A DNA stretch of 64,000 nucleotides from Hemerocallis citrina (GCA_017893485.1 CM030358.1:146571393-146635392), one strand, 5' to 3'; counted from the stretch's first letter, positions 24,342 to 35,543 are shown. Program-made: numbers and translations. The notes: generated from the sequence alone by a model not told the origin.

Positions 24342-25633
24342 CATGGGCGGATCTGGGCCCAAGCAGCCCAAGCGGCTGCTTTGGGCCCCCATATCTTTTA
24401 GGGCCCCATTTTTAAAAAAAATTATTCACTATTATTTTTTTAAAAAAAAGGGCAACCCAACCGTCGCTCCATCTTTCCTTATTGGACATTTTACATTCTT
24501 GATTCTCCTGATTTCTCTCCATCTCAATCAACTCCCAAGTTCCAACTTTTCTTTTCATTTTTTTCATTATACTGTAGTATGTTCTTCATCTTGATTCTTG
24601 ATTATTGAAATCTTCTTAATCTAGACAACCACCAGAGCCAGAAATTACTCAATCGGAATCCATCTCGCAGCGTCGCCCGTCGCCCATCGCCGCGTCACGC
24701 GTCGCCCGTCGCCGCCGCGCCGCATCGCCCGTCGCGGCGTCGCCATCTCTGATCTCTCCCTGGCCCCTACGACTGTCAGACTGTGCAAGTTCGCTTAGCG
24801 ACAGTGCTAGGTAATTTTAATTTCACTACATCTTCTCTTCTTGTTTTATTTTCAGTTATCACCACTGGTGGTGGTACCATGGTGGTCCTGGTGAAGTTAT
24901 TAGTAACTAAAATACTAAATTAATCAGTTCATCTGACATCTGTGGTGGTCTTGGTGTTGTTATTAGTAACTAAAATACTAAATTAATCACTTAATGAGTT
25001 AAGAGTTTGACAATTTGTTTAGTAATAAGTAATAACTTTAGAGTTGAGTTATTAAATTAATGCAATTATTTTTAAAAAATTTAAATTAATTGTACTGTTG
25101 AGTTATTAATTTACTGTTGAGTTATTACTTTACTGTTGAGATTATGTAAAGAAATAATTACATTATTAATAGGAAAGCTCGACTATCAAAGCATAACCAA
25201 TAATTTTGCTTCTAAAAATGTGAGAAGAGTTATGTTTAAGTAATATTTTTTTTGTGTTTTAATTTGTAGGCAAATTTTGGATGTAAACAATGAGCTTGCT
25301 TTGGTGAACATGGATTCTGTATGCAATGTTAAAGATTTAAATGTAGCAACTAAGACTTTTTAAAATAGTTGAGATCATGTATTTCGTTTCTATTGTAAGA
25401 GTTTGTCCGAGTTTCTTTTTGCCATGATACATTTTATGGAAAATGCGTACATTATCAATTAATTTTTTTTTGGAAGGATATATATATATAAATTTGATTT
25501 CATTTAAGTAGTTTGTCCTCCAGGCTCAAAGTTTGTTTGTATTTAAATAATTCTCATTTTTTATTTTGTAAACTTACAAAGGGGCTCATTTTAAAACTTG
25601 CTTAGGGCCCCCTGAAACTCAGATACGCCCCTG
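24342..25633. mobile_element. hAT-type non-autonomous element inside the left TRIM LTR
   Basis: The LTR sequence is interrupted by 1292 bp flanked by an 8-bp target duplication TACTTAAT (24334-24341 and 25634-25641); the right TRIM LTR shows the empty site. The inserted ends are imperfect inverted repeats, CATGGGCGGATCTGGG and, read inward from the other side, CAGGGGCGTATCTGAG. An 8-bp duplication and CA-GG-type ends are hAT features. The interior has repeated GGGCCCC words near both ends, a GC-rich patch near 24660-24770 with repeated CGTCGCC, and no recognisable transposase. Confidence 0.88.
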
Positions 25634-25687
25634 TACTTAATCCAATAGCCTATAGAAATCCTTATGAGCCAACCTACCATTCTCACT

Positions 25688-25689
<2 letters not shown>

Positions 25690-25746
<57 letters not shown>
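25690..25746. repeat. (TA)n microsatellite in the TRIM LTR
   Basis: An uninterrupted TA run of about 56 bp lies near the LTR end. The matching place in the other LTR also has TA runs, at 26361-26385 and 26754-26785, which flank a MITE. Confidence 0.95.
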
Positions 25747-25748
<2 letters not shown>

Positions 25749-25770
25749 CGCTTAAGTACGGGGTGTTACA

Positions 25771-25972
25771 CACACCCCTCCTTAAGAACTCAGCGTCCTC
25801 GCTGGGCCCGGCATCCGCAAGCTAATACAAGATCGCCTTTCTAGTCGATGTGGAGTGGAGTACCCTGCTAGCGTACTATCCCTGGTCTCTACTAGCGTAC
25901 TGTCCTCAGCCAGGCGTACATCTGACCCACTCTTACCCACAATGGGTGTCGAAAGTCGGCTCTGATATCATT
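25771..25972 (-). other. Internal segment of the TRIM with PBS and polypurine tract
   Basis: These 202 bp lie between the LTRs. On the minus strand the segment begins with AATGATATCAGAGCC, close to the usual TGGTATCAGAGC primer-binding site, and ends in the purine run AAGGAGGGGTGTG. It encodes nothing recognisable. Confidence 0.8.
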
Positions 25973-26385
25973 TGTAACGCCCCGAGTTCGGCTCAGCTAC
26001 GCACACGGCTACGTGTGCGCGCACGCAAAAGAACGGACACAAAACTCGAGCCACGCCTACTACAGGCACCATCAAAAGGTGGGTTAACCCTATAGATACC
26101 TCTCTCATTTGGCCAAACTAATATATACTCACACTCATCTCCTCCCCATCTTCCGATATGGGACTATCCCCAAGTCCCATCCACGTCACCCCAAATGCAT
26201 GCATACACTCTTCTCATTTTTCCATTCATTTAATGCATGCCTAAACCCCATATAATTTCTAAAGGCCACCTCCTATAATTCTACTTAATCCAATAGCCTA
26301 TAGAAATCCTTATGAGCCAACCTACCACTCTCACTCCAACCTACCACTCTCACTCTTTGTATATATATATATATATATATATATA

Positions 26386-26750
26386 GGGAAAGGATCGGTT
26401 GAGCACTCCTCTAGTGCTCACCGCGTGAACACTAGGCCTTCGGGCATTCATATCAAAAATCCGAACCGTTCACATTGATCTACACATCTAAATTAGTCTA
26501 AATATGTAAAATCAAATCATTTGAAATTCATTTACCCATTCATTGAAGTGTTACAAAATTGTATGGCTGAAAATCATTGTTTTTATAGTCACATGATGGA
26601 TGGGTAAATGAATTTCAAATGATTTGATTTTACATATTTAGACTAATTTAGATGTGTAGATCAATGTGAACGGTTCGGATTTTCGATATGAATGCCCGAA
26701 GGCCTAGTGTTCACGCGGTGAGCACTAGAGGAGTGCTAAACCGATCCTTT

Positions 26751-26753
<3 letters not shown>
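26386..26753. mobile_element. Foldback MITE inserted in (TA)n of the right TRIM LTR
   Basis: The 368-bp segment starts GGGAAAGGATCGGTTGAGCA and ends with the near-perfect inverse (TGCTAAACCGATCCTTTCCC). The arms are each about 150-160 bp and are separated by a loop of roughly 55 bp around 26545-26600, so the whole can fold into one long hairpin. It sits inside a TA microsatellite, so the exact target duplication cannot be read. There is no coding capacity. Its superfamily is uncertain. Confidence 0.9.
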
Positions 26754-26788
<35 letters not shown>

Positions 26789-26816
26789 CCGCTTAAGTAC
26801 GGGGTGTTACAGTAAT

Positions 26817-27297
26817 ATCGTTGACATAAAATTTGGGTTTATCTGGACCTAATTTTTGAATACACCTCGAACAGAGTGAAAAACTGAGGATTGGCATGCC
26901 CAAAACTAATTGCTATTTTTCCAACTGGAATATGCATGACCGAAAGGATGCGTGTTTGCTGACACTTAGGCAAATTTCAACACCCTAATAAGAACCAGTT
27001 TACACTCTAGAAACCCTATTAAGAAATATATGTAGATTATTCTAGAGGTCTAAAGCCCATGCTCCTCCACCACATTTTATTAATTTTATTATTGTGTCTA
27101 ACTCAAAGTTATTAAAATGTCACACCACCTCTATCACTCATATGGGACTAACATAATGGCACAATGTGAAACAGTTTCACTGTCTCAGATTGGTGACTAC
27201 TCTGACTGAGCTCCTTGAATGTAATGGTGTTTTATGTTAGACTGCAAGCAGTAAATTATATACATATTTATCGAGTTAGATTGGTTTCATGTTGCAG
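26817..27297. other. Non-coding DNA between TRIM and possible micro-exon
   Basis: No open frame, domain or transposon terminus was recognised. It may be intron sequence if the candidate exon at 27298 is real. Confidence 0.4.
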
Positions 27298-27333
27298 GTT
27301 GCAGATGAAATCATAGCAGAATTGGCATCTGGG
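27298..27333 (+). other. Possible 36-nt micro-exon (VADEIIAELASG)
   Basis: ATGTTGCAG ends just before 27298 and GTAAGA starts at 27334. The 36 nt between them give 12 residues, VADEIIAELASG, in phase 0. The codons look like real coding sequence, but 12 residues do not allow a family assignment. If joined to the candidates at 4140-4235 and 45407-45508, the reading frame stays open. Confidence 0.3.
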
Positions 27334-28040
27334 GTAAGAGATGCTGCAAACTATTTGGTTTTACCATCATTGTTCAGAAAATTTTGATTTTATTATCGTT
27401 ATTCAATGGTGAGTTGCAAATAATGTATCTGAACCCTGTTTTTTTTACATGAGCAGTTTGATGAGAATAATATTACGATGCGTTTAATATCCTCATTGCA
27501 ATTGATGTTATTGCACAAGAGAAAAAAGAGATAAGATGGATAGGATTTCCTATAAGGACTGAAGCCTACTGGCATGTGTTAAAGTGATAAAGTTGATATC
27601 ATTAATACTTCCAAGTTCCAATAGTTCACTGCTCTTGTAATTTTTTAAATTTTTTTTTATAATAAAGATGACCTCGTCATCGCTTCATTAACGATAGATT
27701 AACAAAACAAGTAGAACCTAATACTAAGATACTCCAAATCCGAACATAAATCAAAATGACAATACATACTAATACATCAAAAGAAGTTGCAAAATAGCAT
27801 ACCCATCCTTCCATCGACTCGCCGCCTCCTTTCCTGTCTACTCCATACGAAGCATCTTTTTTGTTCCTGCTTGGCCTGCCCAAGCGTGAATCCAAGCAAA
27901 GATATTATGCATCATAACAGGAAATCTAATATTAATATTACGGAAACACAACTCATTACGATCTGGCCATCAACCCCACATTGGTAGCAGCTACTGAGAT
28001 ATCCCACGACACTATCCTCTTTCCTAATTTTTTGTTCTCT

Positions 28041-28403
28041 TCAATGACCCCAAACCTTTATACTCAAATTAGGAACCTGTAGACACCCATACCCTTGGCA
28101 CACAACTTCCCAAGCTAACCTAGCGTTAAGACAGCAAAATTGGATTTGACTAGTATCTTCGTTGTTGTCAGCGCATCTAGGACATCTAACGTCAAGTTGT
28201 ATATTTCTTTCATGCAAATTAACCTTTGACAAGATAGCATCGTTCACTACTAACCCAAGAAACTTTTTGACGTTCATTGTCGCATTGGTACTCCATATAA
28301 TGTTGGCCTTTTTACTCCTTACTCCATCATTAAGCCACCTATACATTGAGGCTACCGAGAACATTACATTTGGTCCCAAGTTCCAGATTCTCTCATCCTT
28401 CAT
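28041..28403 (-). pseudogene. LINE ORF2 C-terminal zinc-binding (zf-RVT-like) part
   Basis: The open frame of about 120 codons reads ERIWNLGPNVMFSVASMYRW and ends with a Cys/His cluster, DVRCPRCADNNEDTSQIQFC, then RLAWEVVCQGYG. This is the usual end of plant L1 ORF2 proteins (zf-RVT family): a W-rich stretch, then CPRC and a downstream C. The preceding part, on the other side of a shift, contains LGILDLRDMNRALMSKWRWK and CNNWWCKSFP, also typical. The function in the intact protein is probably nucleic acid binding. Confidence 0.8.
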
Positions 28404-29015
28404 ATCTTGGGAGCATTGTGCGTTTGCTCGGATGTAATTATTAAGATTCTGTAATTGACACTCTCCTGAGACCCTAGTGCATGAACATCAATCGTAAGTG
28501 TTCCATTTCTCTAGACATCCACAACCAACGTCTCTTCGTTAATTGTAACTGTAACTGCCTCCGGAAACAGACTTTGCAGTGTGTTGTTCCCGAATCACTT
28601 GTCCTTCCAAAATCTGGTATCCTTTCCGTTCCCAATCCTACACCTGGTATTGACATGGTACATCTCCCCACATTTGCCACCCTTTTCCAAAGAAAGGAAG
28701 CCTTCCCTTGCTTACATCCCCCCATATCTGAATTTCTTCCGATAGGCCGGAAAGGATTTACACCACCAATTGTTGCACCCTTTACTTATCTTCCACCGCC
28801 ATTTGCTCATCAGTGCTCTGTTCATATCCCTTAAATCCAGTATACCAAGTTCCCCAAACTCTTTCTTCCTGCACACCTTTCCCCTGGTGCAAACCCTTAT
28901 TAGACTCATCTGTTCCTTTCCACAAGAATCTTCTCCTGCTCTTATCAATTCTACCATTAATTCACTTCGGAAGCTCATAAATAGACATTAGGTACATTGG
29001 AAGACTGCTAATGAC

Positions 29016-29287
29016 TAGGGCTGCAAATGAATCAAGCTATTCGCGAGCTATTCGGCTCGAGCTCGGTCAAAGCTCGGCTCGAACCGAGCTCTAAACTGAG
29101 CTCGTTTTCTTAACGAGCCGAGTTCGAGCTTGGGTTTTTTTATAGGCTAAGCTCGCGAGCTATTCGGCTCGAATACGGTCAAAGCTCGGCTCGAACCGAG
29201 CTCGAGCTCAAAACTGAGCTTGTTTCCTAAACGAGCCGAGCTCGAGCCTGAAGGTATTCGGCTCGGCTCGGCTCGATTGCAGCTCTA
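29016..29287. mobile_element. hAT-type MITE rich in GAGCTCGG words
   Basis: The 272 bp have ends TAGGGCTGCAAATGAATC and, inverted, TAGAGCTGCAATCGAGC. They are flanked by the 8-bp target duplication CTAATGAC (29008-29015 and 29288-29295). The interior is a direct duplication of a segment with GCTATTCGGCTCGA, GGTCAAAGCTCGGCTCGAAC and CGAGCTC repeats. The insertion splits LINE ORF2 between the reverse transcriptase and the zinc-binding tail. Confidence 0.9.
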
Positions 29288-29295
29288 CTAATGAC

Positions 29296-30171
29296 CAAAT
29301 TCATTTAAGTTATTCTTCCTCCAAACGAGAGAAAAATTTCCTTCCATCCTACCAATCTTTTTTCCACCTTCTCAATAAGGGATTGTCGGTCATCTCTTCG
29401 CATCGTCCTTGGCCTAATTGGCGTACCTAGATATAATAGTGGGAACTTTCCTAACTCGCAACCAAGTAAATTCTTGATGGCCGTAATTGGGGTGACAAGA
29501 TTTTCCCCAAATGGTATAACACAGCTCTTTTTAAGATTCACTTTCAACTCCGTCCATGCCTCAAAGAACTTTAAAACGGTACCTACCGCCAACCCTTCTT
29601 TCGTTGTTCCAAACAATAGAGTATCGTCTGTGAATTGAAGAATCGAGATCGCATCAGGGATACCTTCAATCTTAATACCCCAGATAACTTGTTCTTCTTT
29701 ACACCTTAATCATTTCCGCACATTTCCGCAAGCTCGTCCGCGATTAGGGTAAATAATAGTGAAGATAATGGATCTACCTGGCTCAGTCCTCTTCGGCATT
29801 GAATTTCTTTTCCCAGGTTTTCATTAAACTGAATGTAAGATTTCCCCCCTCTAATGCAGGTCTTATCCACATTCTCCACTTAGCCCCAAACCCTGAGTTC
29901 TAATGCTTCATCGACACAGTCTCAATCTATTGTGTCGTATGCCTTTTGAAGTCTAGTTTCAGCAAGAATTCGTCTGTTTTTTCCTTGCATCCTCTAAACA
30001 CAAGCTCATGTGCCGAAGCAATACTGTCCATAACATCTTGTCCCTTGATAAATCCACTCTATGATTCATCCACAACATCGTTCAAGTGAGGAGACGGTCT
30101 TTGTGCCAATACCTTATTAATAATCTTAAATATTCCATTCAAAAGGCTAATTAGTGTCAGATCCTCTACTC
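29296..30171 (-). pseudogene. LINE ORF2 reverse transcriptase, downstream half
   Basis: Read on the minus strand from 30171, the frames give LLNGIFKIINKVLAQR and VDES-SGFIKGQD (fingers/palm region). Then at about 29650-29600 comes ISILQFTDDTLLF, which is the catalytic Y/FxDD box, with threonine in place of the usual alanine. TELKVNLKKSCVIPFG, LPLLYLGTPI-like FPLLYLGTPIRP and VGWKEIFLSFGGRIT follow, all standard plant L1 motifs after the active site. Several stops and shifts separate these blocks. The hAT MITE ends this block at its left end and the PIF-like MITE at its right end. Confidence 0.85.
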
Positions 30172-30174
30172 TAA

Positions 30175-30933
30175 GAGCAACTGTAGTCGTTTTTACCAAA
30201 TTTTGCATATTTGGCTTATAGCAAATAGCCAACAGAGGTTTCTCTGTAGTTGTTTTAGCCAAATTTTGGCTTTTCGTTAATTTATTTGGACGGACGACAT
30301 ATTTTGTATCGTCTCTCGCAACAAATTTCTCAAACGGTGAATTATACACCGTCCTTAAATTTGGAAATGAAAAAAAAAGGTAAAACGAACCATGAAATCT
30401 CGTTTGTCGAAATTTGGGTAATTATTAAATTAAAAAAAAAACAGACGGGAAATAATATCCCGTCTGTTCATTTTTTTAAAAAAAATTTTAAATGAAGAGA
30501 TGGGATATTATATCCCGTCCGGTAAATTTATTTGTCTATTTTTTTTAATTAAAGGGTCGGATGAACAATTATACAACGTCTGGTACACTTTTTTTTTGTT
30601 GGAATTGAGACGGACGGGATATTATCCACCGTCCCGTAATTTTAAAAAAAATCGGACGATGTATAATGTCTCGTCCCGTTAAATTATTTTTTACAAATTT
30701 AAGCGACGATGTATAATAAAAAATTAACAGACGGTAAATTATACATCGTCCGATCTTCAAACGAAATATAATGTATCGTCGGGCTATATTTTCCATTTAG
30801 CCAAATCGACTGCCAGATATGGCTGTGTACTGTTCACGAAAATGCAAAAAATGGCTAAATAGCCAACGACTACAGGACGTCCCAAGCTATATTTTGCAAA
30901 ATTTGGCTAAATAGCCAACAACTACAGATGCTC
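30175..30933. mobile_element. PIF/Harbinger-like MITE filled with palindromic units
   Basis: The 759-bp insertion in LINE ORF2 has ends GAGCAACTGTAGTCGTT and, inverted, GAGCATCTGTAGTTGTTGGC. It is flanked by TAA on both sides (30172-30174 and 30934-30936), as expected of PIF/Harbinger elements. The terminal 80-100 bp repeat GCCAAATTTTG and GCTATTTAGCC in both orientations. The centre (30280-30790) is a series of about eight imperfect palindromes of the form GACGGGATATTATATCCCGT or GACGATGTATAATACATCGT, spaced roughly 60 bp. No coding capacity was recognised; the short frames are translations of the palindromes. Confidence 0.8.
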
Positions 30934-30936
30934 TAA

Positions 30937-31432
30937 GCACCTCCATTTTTTTGGGAATGAGTAAGATATTTGCGTAATTAAGCCTATTAATATCCGCTAA
31001 CCCAAGATAGAACTCTTGGAAAATATCAAGCAGATCTTTCTTGATGATTTTCCAATCAAGCCTATAGAAGAAAATCGAAAAACCTTCCGAGCTAGGTGAC
31101 TTGTCCTGCCCAAGGCGTACGATAGCTTGAAGCACTTCTTCCTCTGTAAACGTCCCTTTGATCCCCCCACTACCATCAATCCTCGAGGTATTCCACATTT
31201 CTGTTATCATCCTACACCTATGTGCTCTTTTGTGACCTAATAATTCCTTAAACCTGTCATCAATATGTTGTCTAATCAATCGTTCGTCCTCGCACCAATT
31301 TCCTCCTACAAACAAACCTACAATGCGGTTTTGTCTCCTTCCATTGCCACTTTCTGAAGAAAAAAATGTATTTGTGTCGCCCTCACTTAGCCACTGCACC
31401 CTTGAACGTTGCCTCCAATATTGCTTCTCCAT
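30937..31432 (-). pseudogene. LINE ORF2, linker to reverse transcriptase start
   Basis: The open frame starts in EKQYWRQRSRVQWLSEGDTN and passes through NTFFSSESGNGRRQNRIVGL, then TFTEEEVLQAIVRLGQDKSP and EGFSIFFYRLDWKIIKKDLL, then ANILLIPKK. This is the classic run of plant L1 ORF2 between endonuclease and RT: Q-SR--WL-EGD-NT-FFH, then L--DKSPG-DGF, then N---I-LIPK. Here the H of FFH is S and the G of SPGPDGF is lost. The frame is open over 180 codons and stops at the MITE junction. Confidence 0.9.
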
Positions 31433-31733
31433 CTCTCCAAAGCGTTGGAGCTCAAGTCTGTTGTTTACCAGCTCTTCTCATCTGACCCAAGTAGATCTCT
31501 CTCTTCCTCTACTCCTTATATTCCTGAATTCTCGCTCCGAGCTCCCCCATCTTTCTTTTCGCCTGACCAAATTCTTGTTTGGCCCACTCTTTCAAACACT
31601 TACGAAGTCGCCTAATCTTAGCAATCCATTTGTCAATTGAATTAACTGCAACAGTATCTGCATTCCACGAATCTTCAATAATCTTACGAATGTTAGTAGA
31701 CAGGTTCCAAGCTTTCTCAAAGCGGAACGGATG

Positions 31734-32400
31734 TCAATGTGTCATCTCTCCATCTCCGCAATCTAGAGCTAAAGGAGTGTGATTTGAAGTGAACCTTGTA
31801 ACCGACTTAACTACTGCTAACGGGAAGGAGTCTTCCCAATCATTGGATACTAGAATCCTGTCACGCTTAGCTAAGATTGGGTTGATCTGCATGTTAGCCC
31901 ATGTAAAACTCCTAATTGTCGGTTTAAGCTCCACCAGAGCTAAATCATCAATGGTGCTATTGAAGTTATTTATATCGATCCACTGGCCCCTCGTCCTCTG
32001 TGCTCGCTCTGAAATCTAGTTATATTAAAGTCACCTCCAACAACCCATGGACCAGCCCAACTACCTCTAATGGATCTAAGCTCATCCCAGAGTTGACCCC
32101 GCAGTCTAGAGTTATAAGGACCATAGATAGATGTTACCATATGTTCCCAATTGTCCTTTTTCCGCCTAATTCTAACCGTAGCCGAAAACACCCCAATCAA
32201 CTCGTCAACAATCTCAAAAACATTCGGGTCAACACCGATAGCAATACCTCTAGACAAACCAATAGCCTACTTAAAATGCCAATCAAAGTCCAAGAGAGAC
32301 CTAATACACTGGAAATCCTCCGTCTTCGGGTTTTCGATTCTAGTCTCCTGCAGCGCGCAAATGCTAGGCTTCTTCCACTTAACGTATCGTTAAATAATCT
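31734..32400 (-). pseudogene. LINE ORF2 apurinic-type endonuclease domain
   Basis: On the minus strand the blocks ICALQETRIENPKTEDF, GLSRGIAIGVDPNVFEIVDE, WEHMVTSIYGPYNSRLRGQL, WVVGGDFNITRFQSEHRG and TIRSFTWANMQINPILAKRD follow in the order of the EEP endonuclease of plant L1 elements. The catalytic GDFN is present. The final SDH motif reads SNHTPLAL, so the aspartate that contacts the active site is asparagine. Stops and shifts between blocks make it a pseudogene. In the intact element this domain nicks target DNA. Confidence 0.88.
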
Positions 32401-32829
32401 TCTTTTTGTTTTTTGCCTCATCCCTCTTAACATTCCAAAAGATGTATAACATTTGAAACAATAAAAAAACACCCAGCGTCCAAAACTCCAAAACTCTCAA
32501 GAGACAACTACAAATCTAAAGACCTAATCTATTGGCCTCCCCTCTAAGCAAGTAAACTTGTTCTAACTGCTCACAACTAGTAGAACCCATGGCTAGACTG
32601 TAAAGACCTGCGTAGTATATAAGAGTATTATCATTAATAAAGTTTAAAATTGAAGTGTTGTTTTTTCGAAGTACCTCCACAAGCTTAAGCTGGTTTTTTG
32701 GCTTTGGACGCCGCTTTGATTAAGTCTTCTTCACTCGGCCCTTGAGTTCCCCATTTGTCCAATTGCCTTTTACTTTTCCTTTGATATTAGACCGTTTTTT
32801 TTTATATTTACGCTACCGAAGCTCCTATC

Positions 32830-33920
32830 CCTATCTCCTCCCCCCGCTAACTCCCTTTCTTACTTTTCCCATGCTTCAGTATCTGACTCAAAAACTTGAT
32901 CGTCGTCTCTAACTCCATCTAACGCTTCTATCATCTCATCCTTTGAATCTATCCCCTCCTCCCCGCTACCTCCGTCGCCTTCCCCTTCTCCTTCACCTTC
33001 TCTCTCTAGGCTTGAGTTCCTCACTGTTACTAAGCTAGTATCCCCCTTCTTAGAAAATTTGTTGTGCTGTGATCCTCCTAACATCTCCTTCTCAGTTGAC
33101 GGGATAGTAAAAACTGCATCAGAGCCCATTCTATAACCCCAACCGGCCCAATAATGTCCCTGTAGGCCCGATCCAGCCCATTATTACACACTAAAGCCTT
33201 CACCGCCTTATTCACTGCATCTTCAACTTCCGCGTGCGACATTCTAATCACCTCTGACCCGATGTGACTGCCCTCGAGCTTCATGTCCTCCCCTTTTTGA
33301 GTATTCCTGGATTTTGGTGTACAAAGTGTGTCACTTCAGAACCTTCCCTTTGCCTTGTCCCATCTCTCTATGACACCTGGAAGCCACTATCTTCTAATTT
33401 CCCTTTGATGTGGGCCTGGGAATTTCAACAGACATTTGAATTGGATGCTTGTGATTGTTCCTCTTTGAATCCAACGGTGGAGCAACTTCAACAAACCGAT
33501 CCTTTGAAGAACAGACCGGATTCTCCTTAGGTGGATCCAACGACCGCCACACATCTCACCGGCGAGCCTCAGAATGAAACGCTCTTCTTCCTCTCAATAA
33601 TAACTTTAACCTCGTAAACTTCATTCTCAAATTCAACTTGAATCGTGGATGGAATCGACTCTGTGCTCTCGATTCCCATTCGAATGCAAGCAAAATCTCT
33701 ACGGCTTTGTACCATGGTGCTCTTGTCTATGTCTATAACGTAACCGAAGCCCCTAACCAAGTTCTGAAATCCGGAGGGGACCCAACAATGGAAGGGAAAG
33801 TTGTAAACTCTAATCTATGTTGATGGTAGTGCGCTAATGTTGAAGGCACCAATGCTGCGAGACCACCGCTTGAAGGTTATATAGAACTCTTCTCCCTCAA
33901 ACCCTCCAAAAGACAACACC
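32830..33920 (-). pseudogene. LINE ORF1 (nucleic-acid-binding Gag-like protein), main part
   Basis: Reading from the solo LTR junction at 33920: VLSFGGFEGEEFYITFKRWS, then VYNFPFHCWVPSGFQNLVRG, then QSRRDFACIRMGIESTESIP. This is the plant L1 ORF1 DUF4283-type fold (FKRW, a W-rich loop, then RRDFA-IRV). The downstream parts (33284-32860) are acidic and Ser/Gly-rich, with a GEGEGEGD run, as is common in ORF1 tails. No CCHC knuckle was recognised. One in-frame stop was noted after ALPST. Confidence 0.75.
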
Positions 33921-34368
33921 TGTAACATCCCGTAGTAATTTTAATAATACATTTTTCATTTTTGCACGTGCAACGCACGTGCAATTTATCTCATTTTTGT
34001 TCTAAAAATTTTTCTAAGTTATGCATAAGTTTTCTTTTATTTATTTTATCTCATTTTGTTGTCCTTTCTTAGTTAAAGTCCATAGGCCTAAGAGATGAAT
34101 TTAAATCCATTAGAAATAAATAAAAATAGTAAAAGCCCAATAGGAATTCCCGCCAAATAAAACCCTACATTTATTTTTCTACACTTAACATACACCTAGG
34201 GTATAACAATTAATTAATAAAATGAAAAGTGTGCCTGTGTACTACATGTGTACGTGTTTGTGTGTATGAATGTAGTGGCGTTTTGAACGTTATTGGAGTG
34301 ACCAGGTCGTGGGATGTGGAGGAAGTGGAGAGGAGTAGGGAGTGGTTAATTAACTTCCTAATTACTCT

Positions 34369-34376
34369 TATAAATA
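34369..34376 (+). promoter_or_regulatory. TATA box in the solo LTR
   Basis: TATAAATA lies in the context CTCTTATAAATAAACCCC, about 450 bp inside the LTR, followed by a purine-rich leader and a good donor (AAGGTGGGTG near 34566). This layout resembles an LTR promoter with R and an early intron. Confidence 0.5.
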
Positions 34377-35382
34377 AACCCCAAGCCTAATCACTTCCAC
34401 ATAATCCAAAGTCAACTTTTTTTTTAAGTTAACAGTGAGTGAGAACAGTGAGAAGAGGGAGCTCGGGCTGCTATTGCGTTGGGTTTCGGTGGAGATTTTG
34501 GGGTGCTTTTGGGGTCCTTTTCTTGGAGTTTTGTGAGGGGAATTGCTAGTTTGATCTACTATAAGGTGGGTGTCTCTTCTTATTTTCTAATTAATATAGA
34601 AATCATGCGTAGGTGATATGGTTGAATTTTGTGTTAATTAAATGGCTCTTTCTAGTAAAATTTGATGCATGTTGTGGTGACAAAATTGCTAGTTGTAGAA
34701 AATAATGAAATTCATTGTATTTCATTGTTATGCATATGAAATGATTGATAAGTTAGAAAGAAAAAAATTTGATTGGAAGCATGTTGTAGAATTGTTAGGC
34801 TCAAATGAACAAATTGATTGTTGCATGCAATTATGTTTCTCACAAATTGGTTAAAATTTGTGTATGGAATGTAGATAAAAAGAAAGGAAAAAATTAAAAA
34901 CATATTTTTTGGAGAAGAAATAGTTATGATAGAACAAAGGAAAAGTCGAATTAAAATGAGTAGAAAAAAAAATTGATTAGTTGAACCTTGCCTTATGATT
35001 CATATAAGAAGAAGAAAAGGATTAAATTAGGAAAAATGAAGCAAATTTTCATTCATATGAATGAAATTAGTAAGATAACAATTTTTGAATTCTATTGACG
35101 TAAAATAATAGTATTTTTAGAAAGGAGTTACTTTTTGCAAAAGGAATCAAGATGTACGTTTATATGTTCAAAAAAACATTTATGTACATAAAATGAGTAT
35201 AAATCTCTTAAATAACAATTAAAATCAGTAAAGAAGAAGTTCTGGAATCTAGAACTATTTTTATACAAATAAATTTTGGGAAGAGAATTAAAATCAAAAG
35301 TGTTGAAAGTATAGAAAATAAGATTTAATGGGAACTAAGTACTTAATGAATTAAACCCTATAAGTAGCTGTGACCTGAGCTT

Positions 35383-35431
35383 CGGCTCAGTGGGTAGGTG
35401 ATTAGTCGCCTCTCCGTTGGTGCAGGTTCGA
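35383..35431 (+). repeat. tRNA-like (pol III box A/B) segment 1 in solo LTR
   Basis: CGGCTCAGTGGGT (box A-like) is followed about 30 bp later by GGTTCGA at 35425-35431 (box B). The part between does not fold as an obvious complete tRNA, so this is a tRNA-derived relic, as in the head of a SINE, and not a tRNA gene. Confidence 0.45.
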
Positions 35432-35543
35432 GGACTGGGTCTGCCGTTTGTGAGAGAAAACAATTTTTTTTAAAAAAAAAGTCAGATAAGGGATGGTTTA
35501 GACACTTAAGAATTTTAACCTCATATTATATCAACTGAGCACT

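Larger units (their letters stand above)
24026..26811 (-). mobile_element. TRIM retrotransposon, complete, with nested insertions
   Basis: Two LTRs of one family (24026-25770 and 25973-26811) flank a 202-bp internal segment. Each starts TGTAACGCCCCGAG and ends GGGGTGTTACA. The element is bounded by a 5-bp target duplication GTAAT (24021-24025 and 26812-26816). The internal segment has no coding capacity. Next to the right LTR, GGCTCTGATATCA (plus strand) is the complement of a tRNA-Met-type primer-binding site. Next to the left LTR is a purine-rich tract on the minus strand. The element is therefore in minus orientation. Without its insertions each LTR would be about 450 bp, so the original was a terminal-repeat retrotransposon in miniature, moved by enzymes supplied elsewhere. 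Confidence 0.92.

Noticed and set aside
24660..24770. GC-rich CGTCGCC repeat in the hAT element as a coding exon
   Set aside because: Simple repetition explains the open frames and no transposase motif is present.
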